Made by a program: the position numbers and the translations under genes. From the NCBI GenBank assembly GCA_963747535.1, contig CAVVFX010000006.1, forward strand, positions 372,001-436,000: DNA of 64,000 nt, given 5' to 3'. Under the pieces are notes generated by a model. That model worked only from the letters and a program-made list of their open reading frames with translations. It searched no databases and was not told the DNA's origin. Below are positions 1-9,795 of this stretch, piece after piece. Each line of letters opens with the position of its first letter. Positions within the stretch are counted from its first letter, which is position 1. This DNA is from CAVVFX01 sp963747535 (lineage in GTDB: Bacteria > Acidobacteriota > Terriglobia > Bryobacterales > Bryobacteraceae).

Positions 1-1779
1 CAGCTCGGCTTTCTCGGCCGTCGGATTGGCGAGGTGATCGAGGACGATCACATGCGCCGCAGTTTTGAGGAACGAGTCGACTTCAGCCGCGGGCGCGCGA
101 CGGTAGAGATCGTTTTCCAGGATGATCACCGTGTCGGCATGTCCATCCCTGACCGCTTGAAATGCCGCGCTCAAGCGGCTTTCCGCCCATCAAGCTCGCG
201 CCGACAGTATTGCATTCGGGCGCGGTAAAGCTGAGCGCGGCCTTCGCCGCCATCGCTACATTCGCGGCCGCTTGAATCACGGCCTCGCTGCCGCAACTCG
301 TACCGGAAATCACCAGCGGCTTTTTGGCAGCTTTGAGTGCGCGGGCGATCTCGCCAGCCAGCGGGAAATCCTCCGTGCGAGGGCGCGCGCGAATCGAGCG
401 CATGTGCCACGGCGAATCCCAGACGGGCCAAATCATCGGGCGCGGCGTGGAAGGTGGCCGTAGCGACCTCGTCCAGGCGAGTGGCATACGGCGTCGCAAT
501 ATAGAGCGGGCCTTTCGCATCCTGTATCGCGTCGCGCACTCCATGGTCCAGCCAGAGCGGGACTTTCAAACTCTTCGGCGATCTCCATGGGCTGCTGGCG
601 CACGGACTGGCGCACAGCTAACGCCATTCGCGGGGCAACGTTGGTTACGTCTTCGCCCAGGATGAATACGGCGTCGCACTCCTCGATCTCCCGTATCGTG
701 GGCGTCCGCATGGGACCGCGCCGCAAAATCTCGAGCGATCCGTCCAACCAGCTTTGCCTCGTCATCGGCCATGCCGGAATGGAAGCGGTCCGGACCAACC
801 AGAGTGCGCAGGGCAAAGTTGGCTTCCAGCGACGCGCGCGGCGAGCCAATCCCGATGACACGGCCATTCGTCATCCTTTCGCGTAGATGTTGTCGGGCTG
901 ACGCAGCGGAAGTAGCGCGGCCTTCCAGCATGGGCTCGTGGATAACGTCGGTCGCTGTTGACGAACTCATACCCAAACCTTCCGCGGTCACACAAGAAGT
1001 AGCCGTTCACTTCGTGGTTGTAGCGGTTGACGATGCGGCGCAGCGTCCCGTAGCGCTCGCCGGCAGTCGTGTTGCAGCCGAGAGCGCAGTGCACGCAAAC
1101 CGAGGGAGCAAACTGCTGGTCCCACTTTCGGGCGTAATGGTGCTTGTAGGGTTTTATCGGTGAATACCCCGGTCGGACAGATTTCCACCAGGTTGCCGCT
1201 GAATTCGTTCTCCAGAACGCCATCTTCGTGACGGCCGAAGAAGACCGTGTTCCGCGAGGCGAACGCGTTCAAATCACGGCCGCCCGCGTAGTCGCGATAG
1301 TAGCGCACGCAGCGGTAGCACTGGATGCACCGGTTCATCTCGTGATTCACCAGCGGGCCCAGGTTCTGATTGCGAAACGTGCGCTTCTCGAATTCGTAAC
1401 GGCGATAGTCGTGACCGGTCATCACGGTCATATCCTGCAGAGTGGCACTCGCCCCCTCGTCGCACACCGGGCAGTCATGCGGATGATTCAGCATGAGTCC
1501 CTCGATGATGCCGGCGCGGAATGCCGCAGCTTCCGGATCGTCGATCGAGATGCGCGTGCCTTCCGCGGCCGGAGTCATACAGGACATGACAATCTTGCCG
1601 TGCTCATCGTGCTCGTCCTTGAACTGCTTGACGGCGCACTGGCGGCAGGCGCCCACCGATCCCAGCGCCGGATGCCAGCAGAAGTACGGCAACTTGAAAC
1701 CCTGCGAAAGACACCCGTGGAGCAGGTTCTCATCCGGATTCATCTGGTACGGTTTGTTTTCAACGTAGACGGTCGCCAT
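1..1779 (-). pseudogene. nuoG: NADH-quinone oxidoreductase subunit G, 5' part, frameshifted as assembled
   Basis: Large iron-sulfur subunit of the complex I peripheral arm. The first ~210 codons are clean and carry the ferredoxin-like domain with its cysteines (SVGACRQC), DCPVCDEGA, and the histidine/cysteine cluster region HEMNRCIQCYRCVRYY. Beyond that the conserved protein continues only by changing frame near 1150, 949, 738, 569, 386 and 182. At 738, 569 and 182 one extra base explains the shift. Joined, the pieces read through VHCALGCNTTAGERYG, IGIGSPRASLEANFALR, FILGEDVTNVAPR and ISGTSCGSEA without stops. The gene runs off the left edge. It starts 2 bases after the nuoF stop. The identity is certain; whether the shifts are real decay or sequence error cannot be decided here. 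Confidence 0.88.
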
Positions 1780-1781
1780 AC

Positions 1782-3077
1782 CTATCTCCAGGGGCAGCGG
1801 TGCTCGCTGATGTGCCGTTCGAAATCATCGCGAAAGTATTTCAACGCGGTCTGCAACGGGTCCGCGGCGCCGGGCGCCAGCGCGCAGAACGTGTTGCCGG
1901 GACCCCACATGTTGGCTTGCGACGCGAGCTTCTCGAGGTCGCCCGGCTTGCCGTGGCCATCCTCCATGGACTTCAGAATCCGCTCCGCCCATCCCAGACC
2001 GCTCCAGCAGGGCGTGCAGAAGCCACAGGATTCCCGCCCGAAAAAGCGCATCATGTTCCACGTCATGCCGACCGGACAGGTCTGGTCGTCGAGCACGATC
2101 ATGGTGCCCGTGCCCAAGCGGCTGCCGGCTTTGGGCATGTCGGTGAAATCCATCGGCGTGTCCAGGTGCTCTTCGACGATGAAGGGTGTAGAAGCTCCCG
2201 CCGGGCAGCAATCCGCGAAATTTCAGCCCGTCGCGCATTCCGCCCGCATGTTCCTCGAGAATTTCGCGAACGGTGGTCCCCATGGGCAGTTCCCACAGGC
2301 CCGGACGCTTCACTTTTCCGCTCGCGCCGTATAGCTTGGTGCCCGCATCCTTGTCCGGCCCAAACCGCGGAACCACGCCGCGCCGTGGTTGATGATGTGG
2401 GGCACGCAGCCAAGCGTCTCCACGTTATTGACCACCGTGGGTTTGCCGAACAGGCCCACCGACCGGCGGAAACGGCGGCTTCGATCGCGGGTTGGCGCGC
2501 TTGCCTTCCAGCGCATTCAGCAGCCCGGTCTCATCTCCGCAAATGTAACGGCCGCCGCTGAGGTGCAGATACAAGCTCCAGGCTGTAGCCGGAACCGAGA
2601 ATGTTCTTCCCCAGGTAATGGCGCTCGTAGGCTTCCGCGATGGCGCGCGAAATCCGCTCAGCGGCCAGCGTATATTCTCCGCGCAGAAAGATGTACGCGA
2701 CGTCCGCCTCGATGGCGAATCGCGGCGACGATCGCGCCTTCTATGAGCTGGTGCGGATCCCGCTCCATCAACAGCCGGTCTTTGAACGTGCCGGGCTCCA
2801 TCTCGTCGGCGTTGACCACCAGGTACGTCGGGTTGGGAGCGTCTTTGCCAAGCGGCACGAATGACCATTTCAAGCCGGTTTGAAAACCCGCGCCGCCCCG
2901 GCCGCGCAGGTTCGCGTCCTTCACCTCGGTGGCAACCGCCTTCGGCTGTCATGCCGCCATTCAGGACCTTGCGGATCGCCTGGTAACCGCCGGCCTGCTC
3001 GTAAGTCGCGCAAGTCCAGTACAGACCCGTCCGGGCGCATGTTTCTGGGTCAGCGGCTTTTCGGTGGTGGCAGTCAT
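1782..3077 (-). pseudogene. nuoF: NADH-quinone oxidoreductase subunit F, frameshifted as assembled
   Basis: The NADH- and FMN-binding subunit of complex I. Recognisable blocks in order are LRGRGGAGFQTGLKWSF, YLVVNADEMEPGTFKDR, GGRYICGDETGLLNALEG, GKPTVVNNVETL, GTGTMIVLD, and the 4Fe-4S cluster block ESCGFCTPCW. They sit in different frames. Changes of frame fall near 3010, 2935, 2720, 2574, 2457, 2364 and 2200, most repaired by removing one base. The last ~420 bases are clean. The ATG at 3077 overlaps the nuoE stop as ATGA, so the two would be translationally coupled. No premature stop caused by a simple base substitution was seen within the repaired frame. Confidence 0.88.
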
Positions 3078-3539
3078 TTGTACTTCTCGAGTTCCGTGTC
3101 GATTTTCTGCGGATCCAGATCGCTGTGCAGATCGCCGTCGACCATCATGGCCGGGGCATGATCGCAGCATCCGAGACAGACGATCGGCAGCAGCGTAAAG
3201 CGATCGTCGGGCGTCGTCTCGCCAAGCTCGATTCCCAGGCGATCGTGGAGATGCTTCCGCATGCGTTCGTAGCCCATGATCCAGCAGCTCACGCTGTCGC
3301 AGACCATGATGACGTGGCGACCCACCGGCTTGCGAAAAATAAGGTTGTAAAACGTCGCCACGCTATCCAGGTCCGTGGGAGACATGCCGATGTGTCCGGC
3401 AATGTCGCGAAGGCTCTCATCGGAGACCCAGCCGCGGTGCCGCTGCACGATCTTCAGCGCGTCAATCGCAAACCGCGTCGCGCTTTGGATAATGCGCCGC
3501 CTCCGCCTCAATCTCGTTGATTTCTTCTGCGGTCAACAT
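3074..3539 (-). pseudogene. nuoE: NADH-quinone oxidoreductase subunit E, one frameshift
   Basis: A 2Fe-2S thioredoxin-like subunit of the complex I NADH-dehydrogenase module. The ATG at 3539 begins MLTAEEINEIEAEAAHYPKR and has an AGGA element ~11 bases upstream. Around 3480 the frame changes. Removing one T gives the expected junction RDAVAIDALKIVQRHRGWV. The remainder carries the 2Fe-2S cysteines in CDSVSCWIMG and CLGCCDHAP. The later frame is open to the stop at 3074, so a shorter in-frame ORF starting inside the gene also exists, but it would lack the usual N-terminus. It lies between nuoCD (13 bases upstream) and nuoF (4-base overlap). Confidence 0.85.
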
Positions 3540-3552
3540 CACTCAGAGTTCC

Positions 3553-5310
3553 TCACCGGTCAATATCCGCCAATACAAAATCCAGGCTGCCCAGAATGAC
3601 AACCAAATCCGGGATCATCAGTCCCCGCGATAGCAACGGCAACGTCTGTACATGAGCAAACGAGGGCGTCCGTATGCGTGTACGATACGAAACCGTGCTG
3701 CCGTCGCTCACCAGGTAGTAGCCGTTGTTACCCTTGGTGGCTTCAATGGCGCCGAGCGCTTCGCCCACCGGCATCACCGGTCCCCAGCTCACGCTCAAGA
3801 AATGCGTGATCAAGGTTTCGATGTCGTGCATGGTGCGTTCCTTCACCGGAGGCGTGGCCAAAGGATGATCCGATTTATACGGACCCTCGGGCATATTCTT
3901 CATGCATTGCTCGATGATGCGCAGGCTCTGCCGCATCTCTTCGATCCGCACCGCCGCGCGGTCATAGCAATCGCCGTTTTGCGCCGTTGGAATGTCGAAC
4001 TCAAACTGGTCGTATCCGGAGTAGGGCTGCCGCTTGCGAAAATCCCATTCGAATCCACAGGCGCGAAGGTTGGCGCCGGTAACGCCCCACTCGATGGCTT
4101 CGTTCGCTGTGAAGCGGCCGATGCCTTGCGTGCGCGCTTTGAAAATCCGGTTTTGCATCACGGTGCGGTCGTATTCGATCAGGCGGGGCGGCAGGTACTT
4201 GATGAAATCGCGGAACATGTTTTCCCAGCCTTTGGGCAAGTCCGCCGCGACGCCGCCGATGCGAAACCAGGATGGATGCATGCGCGCGCCGGTGATCGCC
4301 TCGATGATGCCGAAGGCGCGCTCACGGTCGTTGAACGTGAAGAAGACCGGCGACATCTGGCCGAGGTCCTGCGCAAACGTGCCATACCAGACCAGGTGGC
4401 TGATGATGCGGAACAACTCCGACAGCATCACGCGAATGACCTGGGCGCGCGGCGGTACCTTAATGCCGGCCAGCTTCTCGACCGCCGTCAGATAGGCCAG
4501 GTTGTTCATCACGCCGCCCAGGTAATCGATCGCGGTCGGTGTACGGAATGTAGCGAGTGCCACGACTGGCGCTCGCCCATCTTCTCCGCTCCACGATGGT
4601 GGAAGCCGATTTCGGGACGGCGTCCACGATCTCTTCGCCGTCGAGTTGCAGCGCGATGCGTAACACACCGTGCGTGCCCGGATGCTGCGGACCGATGTTC
4701 AGGAAAATGAAATCCGAGCCGTCACGTTCACGGCTCATGCCCCATTCCTCCGGACGGAAGCGCAGCGCCTCCTGCTCGGCCACTTCTTTGTCGGGCGGCA
4801 ACTGATACGGTCCCATTTCCGTCGCACGCGCCGGATGCTCTTTGCGTAGCGGATGGCCCACCCAAGCTCTTCGGCATGAGGAGGCGAGCAAGATGCGGAT
4901 GACCGTCGAAAACGATCCCGAACATGTCCCACACTTCGCGCTCATACCAATTGGCGGCATGGCCAGATGTCGGTGATAGTGGGCAGCGAAAGCCGATCCT
5001 CTGCCAGAGCTACCTTGATGCGCAAATATTCGTTCCGGTCGAAAGAAAAGAGATGATAGACCACCGTAAAATCGCTGGCGGGCTGGCCGTCGCGGTGCAC
5101 CCTCATACGCTCATCAATGGCCGAGAGATCGTACAGCATTCTGTACGGCCGGTCGACTTCTTCCTTGAGATAGCGGAGCAGAGCGTGCACACGATCCTTC
5201 GGCGCCCAAAAGGTCGCGATGTGATCGTGCGTGTTCTGGCGAACACCGGAAGAGTCCAGCCGGTTGCCAATTTCCTGCACGATATTCGGGGCGGTGAGGT
5301 CGGCGATCAT
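3553..5310 (-). pseudogene. nuoCD: Fused NADH-quinone oxidoreductase subunit C/D, frameshifted as assembled
   Basis: The N-terminal part is NuoC (30-kDa subunit; YRMLYDLSAIDE, YEREVWDMFGI) and the C-terminal part is NuoD (49-kDa, quinone site; NIGPQHPGTHGVLR, IDYLGGVMNNLAYL, DLVVILGSLDFVLADIDR). One frame runs continuously from the NuoC end block WVGHPLRKEHPARATEMG through the NuoD start, with no stop between. This supports a real C-D fusion like that of E. coli. Indels occur near 4958 (+1), 4870, 4608 (-1), 4557 (+1) and 4540 (+1). Frames joined across them give HHRGAEKMGERQSWH and RYIPYTDR, both diagnostic of NuoD. The ATG at 5310 overlaps the nuoB stop. Confidence 0.85.
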
Positions 5311-5948
5311 ACGTCGTCAGGCTCCCTCAGCACGTTGGCTTTCTGGCGGCTCGGCCGCATCAGGTCGCGCATGGATGGCATGGGTGCTCGAACTGTTCCT
5401 TGCGACCCTACCACCCAGCTCAGCGGTCGCTGTTCCGTTCCCACTGCTTTTTGCAGCAACAGCAGTCCTTCGAGGAAAGCTTCGGGACGCGGCGGACAGC
5501 CTGGCACATACACATCGACGGGAAGAAACTTGTCCACGCCCTGTACCACGCTGTAAATGTCGTACATGCCTCCGGAGTTCGCGCAGGAGCCCATCGAGAT
5601 CACCCAGCGCGGCTCCATCATCTGTTCGTAGAGCCGCTGAACGATGGGCGCCATCTTGGTGAAGACCGTCCCGGCTACCACCATCAGATCTGCTTCGCGC
5701 GGCGTACCGCGAATGACTTCCGCGCCGAAACGCGAGACGTCAAACTTGCTGGTGATGCTGGTGGCCATTTCCACGTAACAGCAGGAGAGCCCGAAATTGA
5801 ACGGCCACACGGAATTCTTACGGCCCCATCTGACCAGATCCTCCAGCCGCGAAAGGACCACGCCGCGGCGAACGGTTTGATCCAACGGATCGGCGTCTGG
5901 TGTTGCTACCAGGCCCGTAATGTCCGGCTTGGTTAGTGACCACTGCAT
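5307..5948 (-). CDS. nuoB: NADH-quinone oxidoreductase subunit B
   Basis: A 213-residue complex I subunit that holds the terminal 4Fe-4S cluster N2, which hands electrons to quinone at the membrane interface. The cluster-binding cysteines are visible in GLSCCYVEM (adjacent pair), GSCANSGGMYD and VPGCPPRPE. The length fits the family. It is the only gene of this complex I block without an indel. It is coupled on both sides: its start lies at the nuoA stop, and its stop overlaps the nuoCD ATG by 4 bases. The N-terminal extension before the conserved core is ordinary. Confidence 0.95.
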   Translation of the reverse strand: MQWSLTKPDITGLVATPDADPLDQTVRRGVVLSRLEDLVRWGRKNSVWPFNFGLSCCYVEMATSITSKFDVSRFGAEVIRGTPREADLMVVAGTVFTKMAPIVQRLYEQMMEPRWVISMGSCANSGGMYDIYSVVQGVDKFLPVDVYVPGCPPRPEAFLEGLLLLQKAVGTEQRPLSWVVGSQGTVRAPMPSMRDLMRPSRQKANVLREPDDV

Positions 5949-6326
5949 CAGATTTTCACCTCGAACGTCCCGGTTCTCGCGCCCAATCCAGCGCGCCGAC
6001 TCTCCACAGATAGATGAGGGTCGCGACCAACACTCCGACGAACACCAGAACCTCGCAATAACCGGCCCAGCCTACTTCGACGAGCCGCTCCCGCCCACGC
6101 GAACAGGAACACTGCCTCCAAATCAAAAACAACGAAGAACATGGCGACCATGTAGTAACGCACCGACAGACGTACATGCGCCGAGCCTTCCGAAACGATG
6201 CCGCCTTCGATAGGGCTCGCCGGTAGCAGGTTCGGAATGTCTTTGGCCCAACAGGTAAGAAACGATAAGAACAGCAGCAACCAGAACCACCACGAACGCG
6301 AAATAGACAACTAACGGCCACATCAT
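5948..6326 (-). pseudogene. nuoA: NADH-quinone oxidoreductase subunit A, frameshifted as assembled
   Basis: A small three-helix membrane subunit of complex I and first gene of the block. The start is the first of two ATGs (6326 and 6323), with GGAG 10 bases upstream. Helix 1 (VVYFAFVVVLVAAVLIVSYL) is followed by ATGEPY. An extra base near 6213 then shifts the frame to GIVSEGSAHVRLSVRYYMVA and the strongly conserved FDLEAVFLFAWA. A second extra base near 6091 shifts to VGWAGYCEVLVFVGVLVATL and WRVGALDW. A missing G in the final codons (~5985) would give an end that overlaps the nuoB start as TGATG, but this third change is uncertain because the C-terminus is variable. Confidence 0.82.
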
Positions 6327-6495
6327 AAAGCAGACACTCCTACTACGGTTCTCCGTCGAGGCCGGCACATTCGCCTTCCGCGGCAGCGCTTGGCACTTCT
6401 AAACAGCTCTAAAAAGAAGAGTCATTCAGGACGGGATTTGTTGGGTCGAGTCCTGCCTAAAGAGCTCTGCTGCAGCCGCAACCGCAAGATTCGTC

Positions 6496-6660
6496 TCAAA
6501 CAAATTTCCTTTGTGGTTCTGTCAGCGGCGCCGACGCTCCAAAGCTTTTCATCACTATGATCTTGCCGGAATCGCCCACGTAGAGCTCCCATCCGAAGGT
6601 CGAGGCCGGTTCGATCGACAGGGTAGAAAGGCCATGGCGATCAACTGCGGCGGCTAAGCA
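6496..6660 (-). pseudogene. Transketolase C-terminal remnant
   Basis: Reading the minus strand to the TGA at 6498-6496 gives about 54 codons that match the end of transketolase: LSIEPASTFGWELYVG followed by IIVMKSFGASAPLTE and PQRKFV. In transketolase this block closes the C-terminal domain. Nothing of the remaining ~600 residues is present, because hairpin repeat sequence begins just beyond 6660. It is therefore the stub of a deleted or transferred gene, not a functional product. It is recognised from the motif alone. Confidence 0.7.
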
Positions 6661-6681
6661 GTCTGTGGCAGAAGTCGACGC

Positions 6682-6754
6682 AGGCCAAAGGCCTACTGCA
6701 TAAGGCTTGCAAACAGTTGATTCTTCGTTGTGGAGTAGGCGTTTTCGCCTGCTC
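6682..6754. repeat. Hairpin repeats of the dispersed GGCC-AAA-GGCC type
   Basis: 6682-6694 reads AGGCC-AAA-GGCCT, a short perfect hairpin. 6733-6754 is a second hairpin (GAGTAGGCG, loop TTTT, CGCCTGCTC, one mismatch). The same words occur in other intergenic gaps of this window (22771-22781 and 37523-37546). Confidence 0.55.
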
Positions 6755-7242
6755 TCGCGCGATGGAGAGACTTCTGAAAGGCTGTTAGTTTAGGTATTGG
6801 ATTTTGATATCGTACTCGACAGTGAGTTGTTGGGACACTGCGAAAAGAAATGGGCAAGATCCTCCGCTCACGTTGCAGTTATTGAGAAGTACGGTCGCGG
6901 CTGGCGGGGTCGGTTGGCCATCCGTAACTGAGGTTCAGCATCGCCTTACCGAATAGGAGCCTCACACGTCCGCGCTTGGAAGGATAGAGATGGCACCGCG
7001 ACCATTGGCTCCTCTGTTTGTTGATTGCGATGCTGCCGCTGCGGTGAAGACCGGAATTCGCTGATCACGCAGCAGGTCAACGGTACCGGTCCGCTTACGT
7101 CCTCTTTTGGGATGAATACTACCGCGGCCGTTATCCCGGCGGCGAACACAGCCGCGGCACTCTTGTTTTGTGAGCTGGGCATCACCGCCTGACAATCGAC
7201 AACACTTTTTAACTTGCTCTTCTGTGGGTGGCGCGCTTCGGA

Positions 7243-9741
7243 TCACTCCCATCGCAGAGCTTGCATCGGATCCACGCGCGTCGCACGCCGGCCTGGCAGA
7301 TAGCCGGCCAGGATCGCCACACCAGCAATGCCGGCGACGGCCATCGCCATCGTCGCGGCGTCTGCCGGCTGAATGCCGAACAACTGCGCCTGGACGAAGC
7401 GGCTTAGTCCGAGAGCGGCCGGAATTCCGATCACCAGGCCAATCGCCAGCAGCAACAGCACTTCGCGCATGACCAGCCAGGCTACGTCACCGCGTTTGGC
7501 GCCCAGAGCCATACGGATACCGATTTCGCGGGTCCGGCGCGTAACGGTGTAAGCCATGACGCCATAGAGTCCGATGGCCGCGAGTATGGTGGCGAGAATG
7601 CCGAAACTGGAGGCCAGGCTCGCCACCAGCCGCTCGGTCACCAGAGTCTTGTCCGCCTGGTCGACCATTGAGCGCACGTTGTACATCGGCAGATTCGGGT
7701 CCAGGTTATGGACCAGCCCGCGCAACGCCGTGAAACCGGCGCTCGACGGCTGCGAAGTTCTCACGTATGCAGTCATCCCGGTAGCGAAGTCGACCTGCGC
7801 GTAGGGGAGATACAGCTCGATCGGGATGTCCTGCCGGAGGTCCTCATATTTGGTATCGCCCACCACCCCGACGATCGTCATATCGGTTTTGGTGCCGGGA
7901 TCGCTGCCCATACCGATGCGGTGGCCGATCGGGTTGCGGTCGCCGAAGAAGCGCTTGACGAACTTCTGGTTGACCACCGCGACCTTCGGCGCATCCTTTT
8001 CGTCCCGCTCATTAACATCGCGCCCGAGTTTCACCGGAATTCCTAGCGTTTTGAAGAAGTCGGGTGCGATGTAATTCATGTGAGGGCCCACATTCTCGCC
8101 CTGCTTGGGCTGGTAGCCCTCGATGGTGATCGAACTATCCCACTCATCTCCCGCGAGGATTGGGACGACGGCCAGGCTTGCCGACTGCACGCCCGGAAGC
8201 CCATTCATGCCTTCGCGCAATTGTTTGAAGAACTGCGTGGTTCGTGCATCCGGATAGCCGTTCATGTGCGGGTCCACGGTAAATGCCAGCAGATTCTGCA
8301 GGTGGAATCCGGGATCGAGATCACGCAGGTTTTGCAAACTTCGGATAAATAATCCAGCGCCAATCAGCAGTAACAGGGAGAGAGCCACCTGACCGATCAC
8401 CAGAATCTTACGCATCCTGATCGACCCGCCGCCGACGACCGCACCAGCCTGGTCTTTCAGCGTGCCGGCAAGGTCCGGACGGCTGGCCTGCAGCGCCGGC
8501 GCAAGACCGAAGAAGACGCCGGTCAGAAGGCTGATCACGGTGGTGAACCACAGCACGTTCCAATCCGGAGCCGTCGAGATGGCCACTGGAGTATCACCCG
8601 CAGGAATGAAGGAAATCAACAGGCGGTCCAGCCAAACGGCCAGGGCAAATCCAGCCGCGCCGCCTCCCAGGGAAAGCAGCAGGCTCTCGGTGATCAGTTG
8701 CGAAATCACCTGTCCGCGAGAAGCTCCGAGCGACAGCCGTACGGCCATTTCTTTCTGTCGCGCCGCAGCCCGTGCGATCAGGAGATTGGCGACATTCGCG
8801 CACGCGATCAGCAGTACCAGCGCCACCACGCCCATCAACACCAGCAGTGGCTTCTCCATGTGGCGGCGCAGACCGTCCCGTCCTTTCGACGCCGGCAGTA
8901 CGTCCAGCCAGCCTTTCAGAAACTGCTGTCGGGTGTAGGTGGCTGCCTTGGCGAAGGCGGCCTCGCGAGTCTCCATTTCCAATTGCTGATGATAGAAAGG
9001 CTGGAGCGCGGCTTTGGCTTGCTGGAGCGTCACGCCGGGCTTCAGACGTCCGAAAGCGTTGACCCAATGACCCCGCCGGTTCCAGAGCATAAACCCACGA
9101 AACGGAAAAACCGTAGGCTGCATCATCATGGGGATGCGGACCTGCGGCGCTTCCCCCGGATCCACGCTGTTGAAGCCCTTCTGACTAACGCCAATAATGG
9201 TCATCGGGGTTCCATCGACCACCAGTTTCTTCCCGAGCACGTCCGGTTTGCCGCCGAAGCGGTTTTGCCAATAAGCATAGCTGATGACGAGGTACGGATG
9301 GGCGTTCTCGTGTAGATCGTCGCTCGCGGTGAACACGCGTCCCAGGGCTGCGCCGATGCCGAGCACGCTATAGAAATTTCCGGACACGAGTTCGCCCTGC
9401 ACGCGCTCAGTCCTGCCCTCCGCGCTGATGCTGAAAGGCAGCGATTTCCGGCAGAACATTTCGCTGAAGATCTGGGTCTGGTCGCGGATGGCCTGGTACA
9501 TCGGATACGAAATGGCGTTGCTGCCCGTGTTGCTTCCGTAGGTGGAGCCCCGGCCGCTCAAGAGCACGAGTTGCTGCGGATCGCGCACCGGCAGCAACTG
9601 GAGCAGGACCTGGTTGATCAGTGAGAAGATCGCCGTATTCGCGCCGATACCGAACGCCAGGGATGTCACGGCGACGAACGTAAACATCGGCGATTTCCGG
9701 AGCGTACGAAGAGCGAATCGCAGATCGCGCACAAAGGGCAT
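7243..9741 (-). CDS. ADOP-type ABC transporter permease (MacB/FtsX-like)
   Basis: An 832-residue membrane protein with a duplicated plan. It has an N-terminal helix (~20-42), a periplasmic MacB-like domain (~50-280), and a three-helix FtsX block (~295-420, containing IACANVANLLIARAAARQ and KEMAVRLSLGASRG). A second periplasmic domain (~445-690) and a second FtsX block at the end (RTREIGIRMALGAKRGDV) follow. This is the architecture named acidobacterial duplicated orphan permease. No ATPase gene adjoins it, which is usual for the family; a partner ATPase encoded elsewhere is assumed. The substrate is unknown; efflux or lipoprotein/peptide export are possible. The frame is intact, unlike the nuo genes next to it. 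Confidence 0.9.
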   Translation of the reverse strand: MPFVRDLRFALRTLRKSPMFTFVAVTSLAFGIGANTAIFSLINQVLLQLLPVRDPQQLVLLSGRGSTYGSNTGSNAISYPMYQAIRDQTQIFSEMFCRKSLPFSISAEGRTERVQGELVSGNFYSVLGIGAALGRVFTASDDLHENAHPYLVISYAYWQNRFGGKPDVLGKKLVVDGTPMTIIGVSQKGFNSVDPGEAPQVRIPMMMQPTVFPFRGFMLWNRRGHWVNAFGRLKPGVTLQQAKAALQPFYHQQLEMETREAAFAKAATYTRQQFLKGWLDVLPASKGRDGLRRHMEKPLLVLMGVVALVLLIACANVANLLIARAAARQKEMAVRLSLGASRGQVISQLITESLLLSLGGGAAGFALAVWLDRLLISFIPAGDTPVAISTAPDWNVLWFTTVISLLTGVFFGLAPALQASRPDLAGTLKDQAGAVVGGGSIRMRKILVIGQVALSLLLLIGAGLFIRSLQNLRDLDPGFHLQNLLAFTVDPHMNGYPDARTTQFFKQLREGMNGLPGVQSASLAVVPILAGDEWDSSITIEGYQPKQGENVGPHMNYIAPDFFKTLGIPVKLGRDVNERDEKDAPKVAVVNQKFVKRFFGDRNPIGHRIGMGSDPGTKTDMTIVGVVGDTKYEDLRQDIPIELYLPYAQVDFATGMTAYVRTSQPSSAGFTALRGLVHNLDPNLPMYNVRSMVDQADKTLVTERLVASLASSFGILATILAAIGLYGVMAYTVTRRTREIGIRMALGAKRGDVAWLVMREVLLLLAIGLVIGIPAALGLSRFVQAQLFGIQPADAATMAMAVAGIAGVAILAGYLPGRRATRVDPMQALRWE

Positions 9742-9795
9742 AGATGTACTACTCTTTGACGCGCGAAAGGTTACGGAGTTGGCAACTTATGTGAG

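Larger units (their letters stand above)
6327..7242. other. Region between nuoA and the permease gene: remnants and repeats
   Basis: About 900 bases without an intact gene. It holds the transketolase stub (6496-6660), two short hairpin repeats (6682-6694 and 6733-6754), and on the minus strand a possible protein tail ending at 6785 (about 45 codons, including NNCNVSGGSCPFLFAVSQQ and YDIKIQYLN). Upstream of that tail, 6946-7185 is open on the minus strand with a hydrophobic start, but shows no family resemblance. The pieces could be one decayed small secreted protein. No convincing promoter for the nuo genes was recognised. Confidence 0.4.

Noticed and set aside
182..1150. Programmed frameshifting to explain the nuoG shifts, which are spaced by roughly 170-210 bases
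   Set aside because: No slippery sequence is common to the sites, and spacing in nuoF and nuoCD is irregular, so the apparent rhythm is probably chance.
1228..2561. Long plus-strand open frames across the nuoF/nuoG region
   Set aside because: They are antisense shadows of high-GC coding DNA; the minus strand carries the recognisable complex I motifs.
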